This document shows positions 8,585-17,110 of a stretch of DNA of 33,438 nt, in pieces. This DNA comes from Bacteroidota bacterium. Lineage in GTDB: Bacteria; Bacteroidota; Bacteroidia; Flavobacteriales; Flavobacteriaceae. Within the stretch, counting starts at the first letter, position 1. Every line of letters begins with the position of its first letter. The stretch is taken from contig JAAYLC010000179.1 in NCBI GenBank assembly GCA_012522045.1, forward strand, positions 1 through 33,438, in the 5' to 3' direction. A model generated the notes under the pieces. The model was not told the DNA's origin. It did no database searches and saw only the letters and a list, made by a program, of their open reading frames with translations. The position numbers were made by a program, and so were the translations under genes.

Positions 8585-9388
8585 ATGAATTTTTTTCCTT
8601 ATCTGAGGTGGATTTATGTAGAAAAACATATTCACGTGGCACTGGCTGTAACTGCTTTTACGGTCATAACCGTAAAAGAATTTAGTCTGCAAATTCCATT
8701 CACGCTGTGGGTAGTAATTTTCACAGGAACGTTTCTGAGTTATAATTTTATTTCTCATTTTAAATCGAGACGTTTTCGGATTATAAAATGGGATATTTTG
8801 TGCTACGGATTGGCGTGTTTGAGCCTGTTTTATTTAATTTCTCATTTTTCGCTCCTCACAATCCTTACACTGATTCTGATGGGATTGATGACCTTTTTAT
8901 ATGTTGTCCCTCTAAGACACGGAAGGAATTTACGAAGTGTTTCGGGTTGGAAAGCGTTTTTGGTAGCTTTCGTTTGGGCGGGTGTAACCGTTTTGTTACC
9001 CTTGGAAACTTCGACAAACACAGAATGGACAACCGGAGTTGCATTGACTTCTATACAACGGTTTATTATTGTTTTAGTGTTGCTTATTCCTTTTGAAATT
9101 AGAGATGTCGTTACAGATTCTCCACATTTAAAAACATTGCCTCAACTTTTTGGAATACGGCGTACAAAACAAATCGGTTATGGAGGGATTTTGGTGTGTG
9201 TGCTGTTGGAATTCGTTAAATTTCCGATTCAAGAAGCACATGCAGTAAGTTTGATGGTGTTTTTGATTTTCTTGGGATTGAGCATTTATATGACCGATGT
9301 GAAACAATCACGTTATTTTGCTTCATTTTGGGTGGAAGCGCTTCCGATAGGGTGGTGGCTGCTCTTCGAATTAATTTCGAGTTTGTGA
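8585..9388 (+). CDS. UbiA-superfamily-like integral membrane protein
   Basis: A 267-residue, very hydrophobic protein with about seven or eight membrane segments, resembling the UbiA prenyltransferase fold. The second Asp-rich region is recognisable as FEIRDVVTDSPHLKTLP (170-186; Asp174, Asp178), and YVVPLR near 106-111 matches the family's Y..P segment. The first Asp-rich motif (NDxxDxxxD), needed to bind prenyl diphosphate through magnesium, is absent: the corresponding place reads YNFISHFKSRRFR. It may be catalytically inactive or have a different role. It is divergent from gcvP, and its 3' end overlaps the anti-sigma gene on the other strand by 18 bp. Family placement is moderately sure; function unknown. 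Confidence 0.65.
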   Translation: MNFFPYLRWIYVEKHIHVALAVTAFTVITVKEFSLQIPFTLWVVIFTGTFLSYNFISHFKSRRFRIIKWDILCYGLACLSLFYLISHFSLLTILTLILMGLMTFLYVVPLRHGRNLRSVSGWKAFLVAFVWAGVTVLLPLETSTNTEWTTGVALTSIQRFIIVLVLLIPFEIRDVVTDSPHLKTLPQLFGIRRTKQIGYGGILVCVLLEFVKFPIQEAHAVSLMVFLIFLGLSIYMTDVKQSRYFASFWVEALPIGWWLLFELISSL

Positions 9389-9631
9389 AGCAGCTTCGTT
9401 TAGTTCTTCTTGAAATTGTGTTTTCAATTGTTGTTTTATATGAGGACACATTTTTTTGATGGAAGCTTTTTGAAGGATGGATGAAAGTTTTTGCGTCTTT
9501 TTCGAATATTCTCTACAACTTTTACACCGAATCAAATGCAAATGAATAACAATAATCTCATAGAAAGTAGCTTCTTTGCATTCTCTTTTGTCGCAAAGCT
9601 TTGTCGTCTTTTGGCATTTGGAAGTTCCCAT
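9371..9631 (-). CDS. Small zinc-binding anti-sigma-like protein
   Basis: An 86-residue soluble protein with the zinc anti-sigma (ZAS) motif H-x3-C-x2-C: His32, Cys36 and Cys39 in HLIRCKSC, with extra Cys at 6, 13 and 18. It follows the ECF sigma gene by 9 bp on the same strand, the usual place for its regulator. There is no membrane segment, so it would be a cytoplasmic, possibly redox- or zinc-responsive, antagonist; this is inferred from family and context. Its C-terminus is rich in Lys, Gln and Glu and probably helical. The last codons overlap the 3' end of the convergent UbiA-like gene (9371-9388). Confidence 0.75.
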   Translation of the reverse strand: MGTSKCQKTTKLCDKRECKEATFYEIIVIHLHLIRCKSCREYSKKTQKLSSILQKASIKKMCPHIKQQLKTQFQEELNEAASQTRN

Positions 9632-9640
9632 GTTGTAGCG

Positions 9641-10207
9641 TTAGTTAAACCATTTTTTCTCCATGCAATCCATTAGTATTTTTCTTGCTCTGTGTAGTAT
9701 TACCCATAGATTAGACGGAGTAATGTTCAGTTCATTACAAATATATTCAGTGTCCAGACCTTCAATGTTTTTCATTCTGAAGATACGTGCCTGAATATCA
9801 CTGAGTTCTGTCATGCATTCTAAGATTGCCATGCGCAGTTCGTCATTCTCGATTTTCTCATCGGCAGATACCAATTGCATGTCGGCAACATTTTCTTCCA
9901 ACCAGTCTTTCTCTTCTTCCGAATCCGTATTGTGAAATGAAATTTTAGAGCGTTCTTTCTCGGTGCTCTGCCGCCTGTAATAATCAATGATTTTTCTTTT
10001 GATAATTGCGATTAACCAGGTGCGCTCGGATGATCGTCCTTCAAAATTTTTAATCCCTTTTAAGGCCGATAAAAAAGTTTCGGATACAATGTCTTGTGCC
10101 ACTTCGTGATTGTTTACTCTACCAATGGCGTAATTGTATAGATAATCCGAGTAACGATCTACCCACTTGTCAGGTTCAGGTGTATCCAAAGCAATTTTTT
10201 TGTTCAA
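9641..10207 (-). CDS. ECF-type RNA polymerase sigma factor
   Basis: Sigma-70 family, group 4, about 188 residues. Region 2 covers about residues 18-85 (YLYNYAIGRVNNHEVAQDIVSETFLSAL, then RTWLIAIIKRKIIDYYRR), and region 4 with its helix-turn-helix about 126-182 (CMTELSDIQARIFRMKN, LDTEYICNELNITPSNLWVILHRAR). The only plausible start is TTG at 10205-10207: an in-frame stop lies three codons upstream, and the next Met is deep inside the protein. That start gives an N-terminus of sensible length. It forms a two-gene operon with the ZAS protein downstream. It probably responds to a stress signal, but the regulon is unknown. Confidence 0.9.
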   Translation of the reverse strand: MNKKIALDTPEPDKWVDRYSDYLYNYAIGRVNNHEVAQDIVSETFLSALKGIKNFEGRSSERTWLIAIIKRKIIDYYRRQSTEKERSKISFHNTDSEEEKDWLEENVADMQLVSADEKIENDELRMAILECMTELSDIQARIFRMKNIEGLDTEYICNELNITPSNLWVILHRARKILMDCMEKKWFN

Positions 10208-10348
10208 ATTTACTTAAGTTTAAAAGGAAAGATAATTCAATAAACAGATATTTATGAATTTTGAATGCTAATATTATAGATTGTTTAAGAAATTTGTGTT
10301 TACAATCAACAGCTTTTATACTTTAATTAACTTACTCACACTTTTGCT

Positions 10349-11782
10349 ATGAATCAAAAAACGCTTTTGCTGATTATCGCTGTATTCCTAAGTTATAACC
10401 TTTGGGCACAGAACAAAGAAATAATTGCCACAATGGACAGTCAAACTGCTGCTCATTATAAAAATTCACATCCTTCGGAAATTGACATTGTCAAAACAAG
10501 TAACGGAATTTCTGCCGTTTTATTGACTGAAAAAATGACACAAATTTTAAGAATGGAAAGTCCGGTTCACGGGCCTCAATTTATGGTTGCAAAATCATTG
10601 CAAGAAGCATCTGCGGTTTTAAATTTTTCTCCAAAAGAGAATCAAGTCCAAAATTTTACAATCACAGAACCTGGATTAGTTTATGATTTTCTTGACGCTG
10701 TGAGCCAAACACATATTGAAAACACGATTTTGGATTTACAAAACTATGGCACGCGTTATCACACGAAATCACAAGCTACACAGTCCGTCCTGGATTTAAA
10801 ACAAAAATGGGACACCATGATTTTGGCATCCTCCCGAACCGATATTTCAACGCGGCTTGTAACCCATGCCGGTTCTCCTATGCCTTCGTTGATTCTCACT
10901 ATTGAAGGAAATTCAGAACCTTCGGAATATGTTATTATCGGAGGGCATATTGATTCAATTTCGTGGAACAACGATGACGCTCCGGGCGCTGATGACAATG
11001 CTTCAGGAATTGCATCGCTTACAGAAATTGTACGCGTGTTACTTGAAAATAAATACCAGCCTTCCAAAACTGTTGAAGTAATGGCGTATGCAGCAGAAGA
11101 AATCGGATTAGTAGGTTCTGCTGAAATTGCTGCGGATTATAAAAGCAACAATGTAAATGTAGTGTCCTATTTACAATTGGATATGACAGGGTATAACGGC
11201 TCTGTTGAGGATGTTTATATTTTGGACGATTGGTACTCCAGCAGTGCATTGAATCAGTTTTTGGCCTCACTTATGGATACCTATAACAGTTCGGGGGCGC
11301 ATCAATTTACTTATGGTTTTTCTCAGTGTGGATACGCCTGTTCCGATCATGCAAGCTGGGCATTAAACGGTTATCCGGCATCGATGCCTTTTGAAGCAAA
11401 ATTGGGAGAGGACAACCCTTTTATCCATACGCCGGATGATTTGTTTTCGGTAATTCAAAACGGTGAACATGCGGTTAAGTTTACTAAATTGGGCCTTCAA
11501 TATATTGTTGAAGCAGCTAAAGGTCAAAAATTAAATACTTCAGATTTTATACAAGATAAATTGACAATCTATCAAAGAAATCATATGTTATTTTATCGTT
11601 TTTCGGGTGATGACGCTATAGAGACAATAGCCATGTACGACATGAATGGTAGAAAAATCCGCACCTTTGGTTCAGTGCAAGAAGGGTTTATTTCTATTGA
11701 AAATATCCAACAAGGAATTTATGTTGTAGTATTTAACACGATAACATCGCAACAGCTTATGAAAAAGATTCTTATTTATTAA
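10349..11782 (+). CDS. Secreted M28 aminopeptidase with T9SS sorting domain
   Basis: A 477-residue zinc metallopeptidase of family M28, similar to Vibrio/Aeromonas leucine aminopeptidase. A signal peptide ends near residue 20 (NLWAQ). The probable zinc and catalytic residues are His200 (GGHIDS), Asp215 (PGADDNASG), Glu250/Glu251 (AAEEIG), Asp278 (LDMTGY) and His360 (IHTPDD). Cys327 and Cys331 in CGYACSDHASW match the disulfide of those enzymes. Residues about 405-477 form a type A T9SS C-terminal domain (MYDMNGRKIRTF, GIYVVVF, KKILIY). It should therefore cross the outer membrane by the type IX system and digest peptides outside the cell. It is divergent from the sigma operon and followed by the DUF2135 lipoprotein. 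Confidence 0.93.
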   Translation: MNQKTLLLIIAVFLSYNLWAQNKEIIATMDSQTAAHYKNSHPSEIDIVKTSNGISAVLLTEKMTQILRMESPVHGPQFMVAKSLQEASAVLNFSPKENQVQNFTITEPGLVYDFLDAVSQTHIENTILDLQNYGTRYHTKSQATQSVLDLKQKWDTMILASSRTDISTRLVTHAGSPMPSLILTIEGNSEPSEYVIIGGHIDSISWNNDDAPGADDNASGIASLTEIVRVLLENKYQPSKTVEVMAYAAEEIGLVGSAEIAADYKSNNVNVVSYLQLDMTGYNGSVEDVYILDDWYSSSALNQFLASLMDTYNSSGAHQFTYGFSQCGYACSDHASWALNGYPASMPFEAKLGEDNPFIHTPDDLFSVIQNGEHAVKFTKLGLQYIVEAAKGQKLNTSDFIQDKLTIYQRNHMLFYRFSGDDAIETIAMYDMNGRKIRTFGSVQEGFISIENIQQGIYVVVFNTITSQQLMKKILIY

Positions 11783-11901
11783 TTGAGAATCGTCATTTTA
11801 GAAGCTTCAAATTTTCTCGTTTTTTCTTTTGACAGGTATTGAATTAGCAAAATACTATATTCTTATTTGTTAAATAAATGGTTAGAATAAAAATTTCATC
11901 T

Positions 11902-11909
11902 TACTTTTG
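11902..11909 (+). promoter_or_regulatory. -7 promoter element (TAnnTTTG) before the DUF2135 lipoprotein
   Basis: TACTTTTG, a perfect consensus match followed by C, 26 bp upstream of the ATG. It predicts a leader of about 20 nt. No TTG at standard -33 spacing. Confidence 0.55.
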
Positions 11910-11935
11910 CAGTTCAACTTAAAAACCAAATTAAT

Positions 11936-12961
11936 ATGAAAAAACAATCATTTTTTAAAAACCTGAGTTCAAAATTTGTAGTAATTTTATTTTCAGGTGC
12001 CTTGCTTCTATCGTGTAGTAAAGACGATGGCAATGAAGGTGGAGTAAATCACCAGAATTTTAAAACCACTTATTTTGACGTGACCAACGGTAATTTTAAC
12101 GAACGCCCGTTACCCAGTTCCAATAGTTCTGACTTAATGATAGCTTCCATTACAGGAAACCAAACTGTATTAGCCGGTGGAACAAACATTATCCACGTTG
12201 CAGCAGGTGAAAATGCAAAAGAAATTATCGTAGGAGTAAAAGATCAACAAGGATATTATACCATCCCAATGAACAACCAAACTGCTAACCGCGGTGGAGC
12301 AGCGTTGGCAGAAGGCGATATTAGAATGCTTGTCAGTCAGCAGCTCGAAAACAGTTTTACTTTGGCAATCGGTGTAAGTGACGGACAAGGGAATTTCGGA
12401 CCTTTCGAATTTATGGAAATCAACTTGTTGGAAGCCGGAACCGGAAAACTTCAAGTTAGCCTTTCTTGGGATCAGCCTAATGACGTGGATTTACATGTAA
12501 CAGAGCCTAATGGAACTCGTATTTATTACGCAAACCCATATTCTTTCAATGGTGGTGCTTTAGATATTGATAGCAATGCAGGATGTGGAATAGACAATAT
12601 CAACAACGAAAATATCACTTATGCAGATGATCCAAACGTTGTTATTGAAAACGGAGAATATCTCGTAGAAGTGCATTTGTGGTCTAATTGCAGTGTGCCT
12701 GATAATACTTCCTATTCGGTAGTAGCACATTACGACGGTCATTTAATCCAACCGACTTCGGGAACGAATCCATTTTACGGAACGTTTGTGCCATCAGACG
12801 GTGGTGGTGCCTTTAAAACAGCGATGAAATTTAACATTGGCAGTTCAGCAGCGAAAGGAGCAGATGCTTCAGCTTATTTTATAAATACGCCAAAGGCTGT
12901 TAAATTTGAATTTGATAAAAACAACAAAGTATTCGAAAACTTTGGAGTGAAAAAAGAGTAG
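11936..12961 (+). CDS. DUF2135 (YfaP-like) domain lipoprotein
   Basis: A 341-residue predicted lipoprotein: signal peptide with lipobox LLLSC (Cys27), then the acidic SKDDGNEGG. The acidic residues right after the Cys are compatible with surface export in Bacteroidota, though that signal is only loosely matched. Residues about 165-300 resemble DUF2135/YfaP: LSWDQPNDVDLHVTEPNG, IYYANPYSFNGGALDID, and GEYLVEVHLWSNC. This is a beta-sandwich-like domain with many Asp/Asn residues that could bind calcium (inference). It has its own promoter and ends at a strong terminator, so it is probably monocistronic. No enzyme motif seen; function unknown. Confidence 0.78.
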   Translation: MKKQSFFKNLSSKFVVILFSGALLLSCSKDDGNEGGVNHQNFKTTYFDVTNGNFNERPLPSSNSSDLMIASITGNQTVLAGGTNIIHVAAGENAKEIIVGVKDQQGYYTIPMNNQTANRGGAALAEGDIRMLVSQQLENSFTLAIGVSDGQGNFGPFEFMEINLLEAGTGKLQVSLSWDQPNDVDLHVTEPNGTRIYYANPYSFNGGALDIDSNAGCGIDNINNENITYADDPNVVIENGEYLVEVHLWSNCSVPDNTSYSVVAHYDGHLIQPTSGTNPFYGTFVPSDGGGAFKTAMKFNIGSSAAKGADASAYFINTPKAVKFEFDKNNKVFENFGVKKE

Positions 12962-12987
12962 TTCTTGACCCTATCGGGTTTTATAAA

Positions 12988-13028
12988 AGAGAAGTCGTTT
13001 ATTACCGCTAAACGGCTTCTCTTTTTTT
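12988..13028. terminator. Strong bidirectional intrinsic terminator
   Basis: Arms AGAGAAGTCGTTTA (12988-13001) and TAAACGGCTTCTCT (13009-13022) form a 14-bp stem with one G-U pair and a 7-nt loop. The right arm runs into seven Ts. It sits between the convergent DUF2135 lipoprotein and M3 peptidase genes and can serve both. Confidence 0.92.
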
Positions 13029-13033
13029 GTTGC

Positions 13034-15067
13034 TTACTTCAATAATCCTGCGCGTTCCAGCAAAGCAGTTTCGTCGGGTTCGTGACCGCGAAATCTTTTA
13101 TAAAGCGTCATAGGATCTTCTGTACCTCCTTTTGATAGAATGTTGTGTTGAAAACTTTCAGCAGTTTCTGGATTGAAAATTCCCTTTTCCTGAAATAATT
13201 TAAACGCATCGGCATCCAAAACTTCTGCCCATTTGTAACTGTAATATCCGGCAGCATATCCTCCTTGAAAAATATGAGAAAATGAAGTGCTCATACAGTT
13301 TTCTGCTACATCCGGATAAAGTTGCGTTTTGTTGAATGCCGCCATTTCAAAAGATTTTACACTCTCAATGCCTTCCGGATTGGTATGATGCCATGCCATA
13401 TCTAAAAAGCCGAAGCCCAATTGTCTTAAGGTAGCGAGCCCTTCCTGGAAATTCGCACTTTCTTTAATTTTCTCGATAAATTCCATAGGAATCATCTCGC
13501 CGGTCTGATAATGTTTGGCGAAAAGTGCAAGCGCCTCTTTTTCATAACACCAGTTTTCAAATATTTGACTCGGAAGTTCAACAAAATCCCAATACACACC
13601 TGTTCCGGACAAACTTGGATATGTAGTGTCAGCAAGCATGCCGTGAAGGGCATGCCCAAATTCATGAAACAAAGTGGTGACTTCATTAAATGTCAATAAA
13701 GATGGTTTGGAAGGCGTCGGTTTGGTAAAATTACACACAATCGAAATATGGGGGCGCTCATTTTTCCCACGGTACTTCATTTGAGATTTATACGAAGTCA
13801 TCCAAGCACCATTTCGTTTGCCGGCACGCGGATGAAAATCGGCATAAAGGAAGGCGATGAAAGTTCCATCATTATCCGTAACTTCATAAGTTTTCACATC
13901 CGGATGATATTTTTCAAGGGTATGAACCTCTTTAAAATTCAATCCGTAAAGTCGATTGGAAATCTCAAAAACACCGTTAATTACATTTTTTAATTCAAAA
14001 TAAGGTTTGAGTTTTTCATCGTCCAAATCAAAAATGTGTTGTTTTAATTTTTCGGAATAAAATGCAGCATCCCATTTTTCAAGTCTATTGATAGCATCTC
14101 GTTTTTTGGCAAAATTCGTGAGCTCTTCAAATTCTCTTTTGGCTGCCGGAAGTGCTTTTTCCAACAACTCATTGAGAAAAGAAAATACTTTTTCCGGAGA
14201 TTTTGCCATGCGTTCCTCTAAAACATAATGTGCATGACTGGAATAACCCAATAATTTTGCGCGTTTGTAACGCAACGCTACAATGTGTAACACATTTTTT
14301 TGATTGTCTAAAGCGTCGTTCTGAAAGCCTTTTGCTCCAAAGGCAATAGCGAGTTCTTTGCGGCGTTCCCGATTTTCAGAATACGTCATAAATGGGATAT
14401 AACTCGGATAATCCAAAGTAAAAACCCATCCTTTTTTATTGCGTTCCTGCGCTGTGTGCGCCGCGGCTTCTACAACACCTTCGGGAAGACCGCTTAGTTC
14501 TTTTTCATCGGTGATGTGAAGTTCATAGCGATTGGTTTCGGCTAAAACATTTTCACCGAATTTTAAACTTAATTTGGACAACTCAGCGTCAATTTCTCGA
14601 AGTTCTCTTTTTTTGTCTTCGGATAGATTTGCTCCGTTTCGGGCAAAAGATTTGTATTTTCTGTCCAAGAGCATTTCCTGTTCCGCCGTGAGATTGAGGC
14701 TGTCTTTTTGATTGTAAACCGTTTTAATACGCTCAAATAACTCATCGTTTAATAACAAATCGTTGCTGAATTCGGTGAGCCTGGGTGAAATTTCTTGAGC
14801 TAATTTCTGAATCTCAGCATTGGTTTCAGCACTGTTAAGATTAAAAAATATCGAAGCTACCTGATTCAATTGAAGTCCTGAATATTCAAGTGCCTCGACG
14901 GTATTTTCAAATGTCGGCGATTCTTGATTGTTGGTGATGGTATCAATTTCTTTTCTTGCCTCATCAATGAGGTGCGAAATTGCCGGCAGAAAATGGACTT
15001 CTTTCAGTTGCTCAAAAGGTGCCGCATCAAATGGTTGTAAAAGAGGATTATTTTTTTGTGTATTCAT
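13034..15067 (-). CDS. dcp: M3 family metallopeptidase (Dcp/oligopeptidase A type)
   Basis: A zinc oligopeptidase of 677 residues, the length of Dcp and oligopeptidase A, which cleave short peptides. The HExxH site is HEFGH at 468-472 within LFHEFGHALHGM. The following WDFVELPSQIFENW resembles the Dcp/PrlC consensus. No signal peptide is visible at the N-terminus, so it is probably cytoplasmic. It is the last gene of the purK-purE operon, with an ATGA overlap with the purE stop (15064-15067). The pairing with purine genes is probably positional rather than functional. Peptidyl-dipeptidase versus oligopeptidase A cannot be decided from sequence alone. Confidence 0.9.
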   Translation of the reverse strand: MNTQKNNPLLQPFDAAPFEQLKEVHFLPAISHLIDEARKEIDTITNNQESPTFENTVEALEYSGLQLNQVASIFFNLNSAETNAEIQKLAQEISPRLTEFSNDLLLNDELFERIKTVYNQKDSLNLTAEQEMLLDRKYKSFARNGANLSEDKKRELREIDAELSKLSLKFGENVLAETNRYELHITDEKELSGLPEGVVEAAAHTAQERNKKGWVFTLDYPSYIPFMTYSENRERRKELAIAFGAKGFQNDALDNQKNVLHIVALRYKRAKLLGYSSHAHYVLEERMAKSPEKVFSFLNELLEKALPAAKREFEELTNFAKKRDAINRLEKWDAAFYSEKLKQHIFDLDDEKLKPYFELKNVINGVFEISNRLYGLNFKEVHTLEKYHPDVKTYEVTDNDGTFIAFLYADFHPRAGKRNGAWMTSYKSQMKYRGKNERPHISIVCNFTKPTPSKPSLLTFNEVTTLFHEFGHALHGMLADTTYPSLSGTGVYWDFVELPSQIFENWCYEKEALALFAKHYQTGEMIPMEFIEKIKESANFQEGLATLRQLGFGFLDMAWHHTNPEGIESVKSFEMAAFNKTQLYPDVAENCMSTSFSHIFQGGYAAGYYSYKWAEVLDADAFKLFQEKGIFNPETAESFQHNILSKGGTEDPMTLYKRFRGHEPDETALLERAGLLK

Positions 15068-15549
15068 TCTTTTAATTTCTTTGCACTTTCTTCAACCTTT
15101 GATTTTAGGTTGTTTTTAAAAGCAGTAATTCGTTCTAAAATTTCCGGATTGGAAGCTCCGAGAATTTGTGCTGCGAGGATGCCTGCATTTTTTCCGCCAT
15201 CCAGGGCAACAGTTGCTACCGGTACACCGGCAGGCATTTGTAATATTGACAAAACACTGTCCCAGCCGTCAATGGAATTTCGAGATTTTACGGGAACACC
15301 GATAACCGGTAAAGGAGATAATGAAGCTACCATTCCCGGAAGATGTGCTGCACCTCCTGCACCGGCAATGATAACGGAAATTCCACGCGTGTGTGCGTTT
15401 TTTCCGTAATCGAATAATTTATCGGGCGTGCGATGCGCGGAAACGATGTCAACTTCTGTTGCTATTCCCAATTCTTTTAATACGTCAACGGCTTCTTGCA
15501 TAATGCGTAAATCGCTTGCGCTTCCCATAATGATTCCTACTTTTTCCAT
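15064..15549 (-). CDS. purE: N5-carboxyaminoimidazole ribonucleotide mutase
   Basis: Class I PurE, 161 residues. It converts N5-CAIR to CAIR in purine synthesis, using the product of PurK, which is encoded 11 bp upstream. Visible active-site segments are MGSASD (8-13), VSAHRTP with His39, and GAGGAAHLPGMVA followed by VIGVPV. Length and motifs are normal. It overlaps the M3 peptidase start by 4 bp, so that gene is translationally coupled to it. Confidence 0.97.
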   Translation of the reverse strand: MEKVGIIMGSASDLRIMQEAVDVLKELGIATEVDIVSAHRTPDKLFDYGKNAHTRGISVIIAGAGGAAHLPGMVASLSPLPVIGVPVKSRNSIDGWDSVLSILQMPAGVPVATVALDGGKNAGILAAQILGASNPEILERITAFKNNLKSKVEESAKKLKE

Positions 15550-15560
15550 GTGGTTCTAAA

Positions 15561-16727
15561 TTAAGAATGCTGATTTTTATGAACTACTTTAATTGTTGTT
15601 TTAACTTGTTCGGCAAGTTTTCGGGCTGCTCCAATATCTTCATGCGTTATGGTGACATGTCCCATTTTTCGAAACGGACGTGTTTCTTTTTTTCCGTAAA
15701 TGTGCGGTGTTACTCCCGGAAGTTGTAAGATTACTCCCATGTTTTCATAGTAAACTGCACCGGTATGTCCTTCCTCACCGACTAAATTTACCATTATTCC
15801 GTTGGTTTTGCTTTCGGTAGCTCCTAACGGCAAGTTTAGAATGGCGCGAAGATGCTGTTCAAACTGATTGGTGTATGACGCCTCAATGCTGTAATGACCG
15901 CTGTTATGTGGACGTGGCGCAACTTCGTTAATTAAAATTTCATCGGTTGCTGTCTGAAACATTTCCACTGCCAGCAAACCTACATGTTCAAAAACATGAG
16001 ATACTTTTTCGGCGAGCGCACGTGCTTTATCTGCAACTGATTTGTCAATTCGAGCCGGACAAATGACGTACTCCACTTGATTTGCTGTGGGATGAAATTC
16101 CATTTCGACCACCGGATATGTTTTGATTTCTCCTTTGGCGTTGCGTGCAACAATTACTGCGAGTTCGTTTTTAAAAGGGATGAGTCGTTCTGCAATGCAA
16201 GAATCTTCAGGAAGTAAAGTCAAATCGGCTCTTTGGCGAACGATGCTCACTCCGCGACCGTCATAACCGCCGGTGCAACTTTTCCAAACAAAAGGAAACT
16301 TTAGCAATCCTTGGTCAAGAGCCTCTGTGAGCGCAGATTTATTTTCAAACAACTTAAAGTCAGCAGTTGGCAATTTATGGTTTTCGTAAAATTGTTTTTG
16401 AACGCCTTTGTTTTGAATTTTATGTAACGTGGCTGCGCCGGGATACACTTTGATGCCTTCTTTTTCTAATTGTTCCAAGGCACGGATATTTACGTTTTCA
16501 ATCTCAATCGTCAGTACATCAACTTTTTTCCCAAAGTTGTAAACGGTTTCGTAATCTGTTAAATCACCTTGGACAAAATGGTTGCAGGCAATTTTGGCAG
16601 GAGCTTCTGCAGAAGGGTCTAAAACATGGGTCCGGATGTCCCATTTACGGGTTTCATAAAGCAACATTTTTCCAAGTTGCCCACCGCCTAATATTCCGAG
16701 TGTAAATTCGGATGAAAAGTAATCCAT
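15561..16727 (-). CDS. purK: N5-carboxyaminoimidazole ribonucleotide synthase
   Basis: ATP-grasp enzyme of 388 residues. It makes N5-CAIR from AIR, bicarbonate and ATP, ahead of PurE. The N-terminal preATP-grasp motif is LGILGGGQLGKML (10-22). ATP-grasp blocks include FPFVWKSCTGGYDGRGV, VEMFQTATDEILINEVAPRPHNSGHY and GHVTITH near the end. It is the first gene of a purK-purE-M3 operon, with a -7 element 19 bp upstream of the start. All features fit the family. Confidence 0.97.
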   Translation of the reverse strand: MDYFSSEFTLGILGGGQLGKMLLYETRKWDIRTHVLDPSAEAPAKIACNHFVQGDLTDYETVYNFGKKVDVLTIEIENVNIRALEQLEKEGIKVYPGAATLHKIQNKGVQKQFYENHKLPTADFKLFENKSALTEALDQGLLKFPFVWKSCTGGYDGRGVSIVRQRADLTLLPEDSCIAERLIPFKNELAVIVARNAKGEIKTYPVVEMEFHPTANQVEYVICPARIDKSVADKARALAEKVSHVFEHVGLLAVEMFQTATDEILINEVAPRPHNSGHYSIEASYTNQFEQHLRAILNLPLGATESKTNGIMVNLVGEEGHTGAVYYENMGVILQLPGVTPHIYGKKETRPFRKMGHVTITHEDIGAARKLAEQVKTTIKVVHKNQHS

Positions 16728-16745
16728 AAGTGCATTTTAGAGTTG

Positions 16746-16753
16746 CAAAGATA
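16746..16753 (-). promoter_or_regulatory. -7 promoter element for purK
   Basis: Minus-strand TATCTTTG, a perfect TAnnTTTG followed by C, 19 bp from the purK ATG. The implied leader is about 12-16 nt. No -33 element at standard spacing. Confidence 0.55.
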
Positions 16754-17056
16754 ACCATCATCAATTTAAAAAGTGAGGAAAAGCATTAGGAACCGATAAA
16801 ATTAGAAATTGAGGATGGGTTTGCTTTATTTTTAAAATAAAATCCTAAGACTGCCGATAAACGCATGAAAGTTTTTCTTTCACATTTATGTTGAAACTTT
16901 GAAGATACGAAACGCCTGTATATGAGAATTCCGGAATCAATAGGAATTTGTAAATCCAAATAAATCTCTTGTTTAGAAGATTGTAGAGCTTACACTGTTT
17001 TTCATCGAGCTTAAAATGAAATTGTATGTGTCCAGTAAATTCTAAAAATGATGCAC
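16754..17056. other. Intergenic region with no recognisable gene
   Basis: Part of the 383-bp gap between purK and catalase. All frames are broken and there are no tRNA-like folds. A small hairpin, TGAAAG/CTTTCA (16866-16882), and a TTCCGGAA palindrome are present. Nothing here supports a gene. Confidence 0.5.
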
Positions 17057-17089
17057 AAAAAAAGCAACCTGTTTAAGATTGCTTTTTTT
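17057..17089 (-). terminator. Intrinsic terminator after catalase
   Basis: AAAAAAAGCAA (17057-17067) and TTGCTTTTTTT (17079-17089) form an 11-bp stem with U-runs on either strand. It lies 22 bp past the catalase stop. Confidence 0.8.
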
Positions 17090-17110
17090 ATAGTTTAAGA
17101 GTCCTTCTCT

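Noticed and set aside
11783-11830. Terminator after the M28 peptidase
   Set aside because: GAGAA/TTCTC arms are short with a long loop; the T-run is suggestive but the stem is too weak to call.
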